Assembly: GCA_021800745.1 (NCBI GenBank)
Contig: JAJYYS010000067.1
Span: forward strand, 1 to 8,530
DNA length: 8,530 bases
Direction: 5' to 3'
From: a bacterium
GTDB taxonomy: Bacteria; SZUA-79; Acidulodesulfobacterales; Acidulodesulfobacteraceae
The notes beneath the pieces are model-generated. The model made no database searches. It saw nothing but the letters and a program-made list of their open reading frames with translations, and was not told where the DNA came from. Positions 4,403 to 8,530 of the stretch are shown piece after piece (positions within the stretch are counted from its first letter, which is position 1; each line of letters starts with the position of its first letter). Both the position numbers and the translations under genes were made by a program.

Positions 4403-7400
4403 TTATAAATTATCGTGAACGTCTTCTTTATGCCATCTTCTTCCTTCTATCATATAATAAAGCACCGGAATTACGACAAGCGTTAACGTAGTAGAAGCTA
4501 ACATCCCAAAAATGAGCGCCCATGCCAGACCGTTCCATACCGGGTCGGTTACGAGTATAGCCGAACCGAATATAACGGCAAGCGCGGTTATTATAATGGG
4601 TCTTGCTCTCATAGCCCCCGCTTCGATTAAAGAATCTGTAATATTATTGCCTTCTTTTTTTCTGTCGTTGATAAATTCCAGTAAAAGCAGGGAGTTCCTT
4701 ATAACGATGCCGGAAAGGGCTATCGCCCCTATCATGGAAGTAGCCGTAAAATAAACTCTTATTAAAGCGAATCCCGGCATTATACCTATCATTTCAAGCG
4801 GAATCGCTCCCATAAGTATTAACGGAACAATGAAGGAACCTGTATATCCAACCAAAAGTATATAGATAAGAAGTATTGCTATTCCCATTGCCGCGCCGAG
4901 CTGCGCAAATACCTTCAGGGTAAGATGCCATTCACCGCCCCACCTTATATGATAGCCGGCAGGAAGAGGATGCTTTAAGAAATGCAGAAAAAGGTCTAAA
5001 TTTGCATACATAGGGCTTCTTTTTACAACTTTGCCGTAAACATACACTAAAGGCTTTAAATCTCTTTCGTAAATCATATTATGCAAATAGCCGCGCTTTA
5101 TTTTTATTACCGAATTTAACGGCACTAACCTGCCTGCGGAAGGCGCATATATCCAAATGCCGGATAAAGCATTTACCCCCGTCCTGAAAGAACCGGGCAT
5201 CCGCAAAAATATATCTTCCTGATGCAGATGGCCTTTTTTATGAATAGTTCCCACGCTCATTCCGTTGTTTAAAAGATAAAGGGACTGCGCAATCATTTCG
5301 GTGCTTATTCCCAACATAGACGCCTTTCTTCTTCTAACCGCAACCGTTACCTTTCTTATCCGCCGTTTGTATGATGAATTTACGTCGGTAACCCCCCTCG
5401 TCTTTTTCATCCTTGCTTCCACGATTTTAGAAAGCTTTTCCTGCTCATTATAATTTTTGCCGTAAATTTCCGCTACTATAGTCGATTTTACAGGCGGTCC
5501 GGGCGGACTTTCCATGACTTTTACCGTAGCGTTATATTCTTTTCCGATTTTATGCACCTCGGGAAGGACGCTTAAAGCAAGCTGATGGGAAGATGCGTTT
5601 CTCTTGTCTTTATCTATTAGATTAACCCTTATTTCCGAATACCAGCTGGCGTTTCTAAAATTAGCCCCCCTCAAAAGTCCCGAAAAATCGATAACCGACG
5701 GCGTTCCTACCGTAACCACGTAGTTTTTTACCTGTTTTATGCGCTTTAAATAATTTACTATCTGCATAGTAGCGATATTGGTGTCTTGAAAAGTAGAACC
5801 CGGGCGTTTGTTTATAGTAATCAAAAATGTATTGGTATTCGCAACGGGAAGCATTTTAAATTTTACTATTTTTAAAACGGGAAGCGACATAGCTAAAATA
5901 AATAAAATTACGATGACCGATATAAATATATATCTTTTCTTTTTATTCAAAAGCAAAGGCATTAATATTTTGGCATACAGACCTGTTTTGCCGTCTTTGC
6001 TATGCTCTTTTAACTCTTTTTTGCGAAGAAGCGCCATACCTCTTTCGTTTGCCATAAGTTTAAGGTAAAACCATGGAACTACGGTAAGGGCGACGAATAA
6101 TGAAACGAGCATGGCGATAGGGACGTTAAAGGGGATAGGCCTCATATACGGGCCCATCATCCCCGTTACGAACAGCATAGGAATAAACGAAGATATAACT
6201 GCAAGCGTAGCAAAAAAATTAGGGTTGCCTATTTCGTTTACGGCGTCCACCGCATAAGTAGGAAGTATATTCCTTTCTTTTGAAAAAACTCTTTCTATGT
6301 TGTCGATAACTACTATAGCGTTATCTACTAAAAGCCCAAGCGAAAGAATCAGCGCAAACAAGGTAATTCTATTTAAAGTTTGATGAAAAATATAGGCTAT
6401 GCCCAGAGTAAGAAACAGCATTAAAGGAATCGTAAACGCAACGATAAAAGCTTCTCTCCATCCAAGTATTATTAAAAGAAGACCGATAACGACGGCTATG
6501 CTGATTATTAAATGAAACAATAATTTATTTACGGCATTGTTTGCCTTTTCCCCGTCGTTTCTCGTAACAGTATAATGGACCCCTGGCGGCAGGCTCGTTT
6601 TAACTATTTTATGAAATTTCGCAAGAATGTTATCGACAACCGTAACGGCGTTCTTGCCTCTTCTTTTTGCTATGGCTATAGTTACCGCCGGATAAATGCC
6701 TTTGGATGCCGAGGTAATATAATTATTCCCGAATCCTATTTCCGATAAAAAATTCAAATGCTTATAGGAATATTTAATTGAGGCGACGTCTTTAAGATAA
6801 ACCGGTTTCCCGTTATAAACGGAAATAATGAAGTTTTTTACCGAACTTACGCGGTGAAAATATCCGCCTGCCGTTAAAAATGTTTTTTTGTTGTTGTTCT
6901 GAAGAAATCCTGCCGGAATGTTTATATTAGTTCCCTTAAGTTCCTGCGCTATCATTAACGGAGAAACATTGTATCCCGCCATTTTTACAGGATTAAGATA
7001 AACGTTGAGCTGTTTATATCTTGCGCCGTTTAAAGAAGTAACGCCGGTTCCCTTAACCGAATCAAGCTTATCTAATATTCTGCCGGCAATCGTCGTAAGA
7101 TACCCCGCGTCATACTTTTTGCTCCATAACGTAATATTAAGAATGGGAACATGGTTTACGTCTATCGGTTTAATAAGCGGCCTCATTGCACCTTTAGGAA
7201 TTTCGTCGAGGTTGGAAAATACTTTATTATATATATCTACGAGGCTCTTATCGCGGCTTGCGTTGACATGAAACTGGACGGTAACTATAGATTCGGAGTT
7301 CATGGATATGGAGTAAACATGCTTTACCCCGGGAATCTGCCACATTTTTCTTTCTAACGGTTTTGTAACCAAGTTTTTAACCTGCTCGCCGCTCGCCCCC

Positions 7401-7570
7401 GGGAATCTGACTATTACGTTTGCCGCAGGGACTATAATCTGAGGATTATACTGCCTCGGGGTAAGAAGAACCGCTACTATTCCGAAACCTATACTGAACA
7501 GAATCAATAAAAGCGTTATTTTGTTTTCTATAAAATATTCGGTGATTTTAGCGCTGAAATTTTTATTCAT
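4403..7570 (-). CDS. RND-family efflux permease, inner membrane
   Basis: 1055 residues, full RND length. Twelve membrane segments are visible: about 18-36, then 350-370, 375-395, 401-424, 450-470, 480-503, 546-566, 889-908, 912-935, 945-967, 990-1006 and 1014-1040. Two large periplasmic loops (about 37-349 and 567-888) lie after TM1 and TM7. The porter motif VIVRFPGASGEQV at 52-64 and SPPGPPV at 688-694 fit the AcrB-like COG0841 group. The proton relay in TM4 is GLLVDNAIVV with D416-N417, where AcrB has Asp-Asp. The TM10 lysine of AcrB is R958 in GIVIRNSLLLLEF. This variant is common in the wider family, so the pump is probably active. It works as a trimer with the adaptor encoded 33 nt upstream and an outer-membrane channel not seen here. 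The periplasmic loops are lysine-rich. The substrate (metal, drug, lipid or solvent) cannot be told from the sequence. Confidence 0.95.
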   Translation of the reverse strand: MNKNFSAKITEYFIENKITLLLILFSIGFGIVAVLLTPRQYNPQIIVPAANVIVRFPGASGEQVKNLVTKPLERKMWQIPGVKHVYSISMNSESIVTVQFHVNASRDKSLVDIYNKVFSNLDEIPKGAMRPLIKPIDVNHVPILNITLWSKKYDAGYLTTIAGRILDKLDSVKGTGVTSLNGARYKQLNVYLNPVKMAGYNVSPLMIAQELKGTNINIPAGFLQNNNKKTFLTAGGYFHRVSSVKNFIISVYNGKPVYLKDVASIKYSYKHLNFLSEIGFGNNYITSASKGIYPAVTIAIAKRRGKNAVTVVDNILAKFHKIVKTSLPPGVHYTVTRNDGEKANNAVNKLLFHLIISIAVVIGLLLIILGWREAFIVAFTIPLMLFLTLGIAYIFHQTLNRITLFALILSLGLLVDNAIVVIDNIERVFSKERNILPTYAVDAVNEIGNPNFFATLAVISSFIPMLFVTGMMGPYMRPIPFNVPIAMLVSLFVALTVVPWFYLKLMANERGMALLRKKELKEHSKDGKTGLYAKILMPLLLNKKKRYIFISVIVILFILAMSLPVLKIVKFKMLPVANTNTFLITINKRPGSTFQDTNIATMQIVNYLKRIKQVKNYVVTVGTPSVIDFSGLLRGANFRNASWYSEIRVNLIDKDKRNASSHQLALSVLPEVHKIGKEYNATVKVMESPPGPPVKSTIVAEIYGKNYNEQEKLSKIVEARMKKTRGVTDVNSSYKRRIRKVTVAVRRRKASMLGISTEMIAQSLYLLNNGMSVGTIHKKGHLHQEDIFLRMPGSFRTGVNALSGIWIYAPSAGRLVPLNSVIKIKRGYLHNMIYERDLKPLVYVYGKVVKRSPMYANLDLFLHFLKHPLPAGYHIRWGGEWHLTLKVFAQLGAAMGIAILLIYILLVGYTGSFIVPLILMGAIPLEMIGIMPGFALIRVYFTATSMIGAIALSGIVIRNSLLLLEFINDRKKEGNNITDSLIEAGAMRARPIIITALAVIFGSAILVTDPVWNGLAWALIFGMLASTTLTLVVIPVLYYMIEGRRWHKEDVHDNL

Positions 7571-7582
7571 TTATCTAAAAAG

Positions 7583-7588
7583 CTCCTT
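7583..7588 (-). promoter_or_regulatory. Possible ribosome binding site of the RND gene (AAGGAG)
   Basis: AAGGAG lies 12 nt before the ATG at 7570, longer than the usual 5-9 nt. No better start is available at the expected N-terminal helix, so initiation may be inefficient relative to the adaptor gene. Confidence 0.45.
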
Positions 7589-7603
7589 ATTATATTATTG
7601 TCA

Positions 7604-8530
7604 TCAGAACTTCGGACTTACAAAGCTTCCTGCGCTTATTTTGTCTAAATCGCTTGTTATTACGGTCATTCCGGGGTTTAAGCCGTTTAAAATTATTATT
7701 AAATTCTTTTTATAAACACCGCCTTTTTTTACCGGTTGGAACACGACTTCGCCGGCGCCGTTAGCGGTGTAAACTCCGGTTATACCAAGACGTCTTACGA
7801 TAGCAGACTTTGGAACGACTATAGCTTTCCTTTTTCCTATTTTAAATCTTGCCGTTCCGTACATTCCCGGCATTAACCCTGATTTTTCGGCATTTTTTAC
7901 CGCAATTCTTACTAAGACCGAATGAGAATAAGGATCGGCAGACCTTACGATAGATATCACCTTTCCGTTAACCGATTTATTTATAGAAGAAAAATTTACT
8001 TTAACGTTCTCGGCGCTTTTTATTTTATTAAAATATTTAACGTTGACGGATGTCTTAAATTCCAGATTTTTAAGGCTTTGAATTACCAACAGCATCTGTC
8101 CGGGCGCGACAAGGTCGCCCATAGAAACGCTTTTTTTAGTTATAACTCCGTTAATAGGGGAATAAATATCTTTGTAATCCAAGTAGTTTCGAGCTTCGTT
8201 CAAACCGGCTTTAGCCACGTTATACTGCATAAGCGTATTGTCGTACGTCTGCCTAGAAACAGAATTTTCCTTATATAATTTTTTAATTCTGTCGTATGTT
8301 TTTTTTGCGTTAATAAACCCGGCCTTCGCGGCATAATATTTAGAACCTATTTCAGGGGCGCTTAATTTTAATAAAAGCTGTCCTTTGGAAACCGCCTGAC
8401 CCTGATGAACGTTTTCCAAAACTACGTATCCCATTATATGGGCGGATATAGCGGTATTATTTAATGAATCTGTATTTCCGGGAGATTTAAGATAATCCGG
8501 AATAATGCTGTATTTAGTTTTAAATGCGGA
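7604..8530 (-). CDS. RND periplasmic adaptor (membrane fusion protein), N-terminus beyond window
   Basis: 308 residues are visible, and the frame is open to the right edge. An in-frame ATG at 8434 is internal: 32 codons before it read on sensibly, and it sits within the first lipoyl half, so it is not the start. The signal peptide or lipobox lies outside the window. Seen, numbered from the first visible codon: lipoyl half 1 with GYVVLENVHQGQAVSKGQLL near 34-53, a short helical hairpin about 62-120, lipoyl half 2 with YSPINGVITKKSVSMGDLV near 122-140, a beta-barrel, then a membrane-proximal domain with MPGMYGTARF and VPKSAIV. The protein links the RND permease encoded 33 nt downstream to an outer-membrane channel. 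Many Lys residues and few acidic ones make it basic, as in the permease loops. The short hairpin and absence of metal-binding motifs give no substrate clue. Confidence 0.93.
   Translation of the reverse strand, partial: SAFKTKYSIIPDYLKSPGNTDSLNNTAISAHIMGYVVLENVHQGQAVSKGQLLLKLSAPEIGSKYYAAKAGFINAKKTYDRIKKLYKENSVSRQTYDNTLMQYNVAKAGLNEARNYLDYKDIYSPINGVITKKSVSMGDLVAPGQMLLVIQSLKNLEFKTSVNVKYFNKIKSAENVKVNFSSINKSVNGKVISIVRSADPYSHSVLVRIAVKNAEKSGLMPGMYGTARFKIGKRKAIVVPKSAIVRRLGITGVYTANGAGEVVFQPVKKGGVYKKNLIIILNGLNPGMTVITSDLDKISAGSFVSPKF

Noticed and set aside
7922..8278. 118-codon plus-strand frame opposite the adaptor gene, and other plus-strand frames at 1578-1817, 4512-4754, 5808-6068 and 7005-7271
   Set aside because: They lie antisense to well-supported genes, show no recognisable domains and lack ribosome sites.
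8434..8434. ATG at 8434 as the start of the adaptor gene
   Set aside because: The frame is open for 32 further codons to the window edge, with sensible adaptor-like sequence; a start here would remove the signal peptide and part of the fold.

Overview
The window comes from an AT-rich Gram-negative bacterium: it carries an RND pump with a periplasmic adaptor. The gene content points to a sulfur-metabolising chemolithotroph. I cannot place the lineage from the sequence alone. Every supported gene is on the minus strand, so transcription runs from high to low coordinates.

Right half (about 8530 to 3614): a three-gene cluster with gaps of 33 and 27 nt. It holds a periplasmic adaptor protein (its N-terminus lies beyond the right edge), a complete 1055-residue RND inner-membrane permease, and a crotonase-fold protein that lacks the usual catalytic glutamates. 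No outer-membrane channel gene is visible. The substrate cannot be read from the sequence.

Middle (3613 to 3308): a 306-nt stretch without genes. It holds a 184-bp MITE-like element with 21-bp imperfect terminal inverted repeats and a perfect 27-bp stem palindrome inside. Next to it is a near-consensus sigma70 promoter (TTGACA, 17 bp, TATATT), whose -10 box lies inside a 20-bp operator palindrome of the form ATTC-N8-GAAT.

Left half (3307 to 1): an ArsR-type repressor gene, followed by hdrC, hdrB and hdrA. These encode heterodisulfide-reductase-like proteins: a protein with two [4Fe-4S] sites, a CCG-domain protein, and a compact FAD protein cut by the left edge. The order regulator-hdrC-hdrB-hdrA, the compact HdrA and the ArsR regulator match the sulfur-oxidising heterodisulfide reductase-like (sHdr) locus, which oxidises sulfane sulfur in the cytoplasm using a lipoate-binding carrier. 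The genes that would prove this (second hdrC/hdrB pair, lbpA, lipoate-assembly genes) would lie beyond the left edge.

Likely working model (inference): the ArsR protein represses its own promoter, and hence sHdr expression by read-through, until reactive sulfur species modify its cysteines. The pump cluster is a separate transcription unit upstream, separated from the sulfur locus by the MITE-like element.
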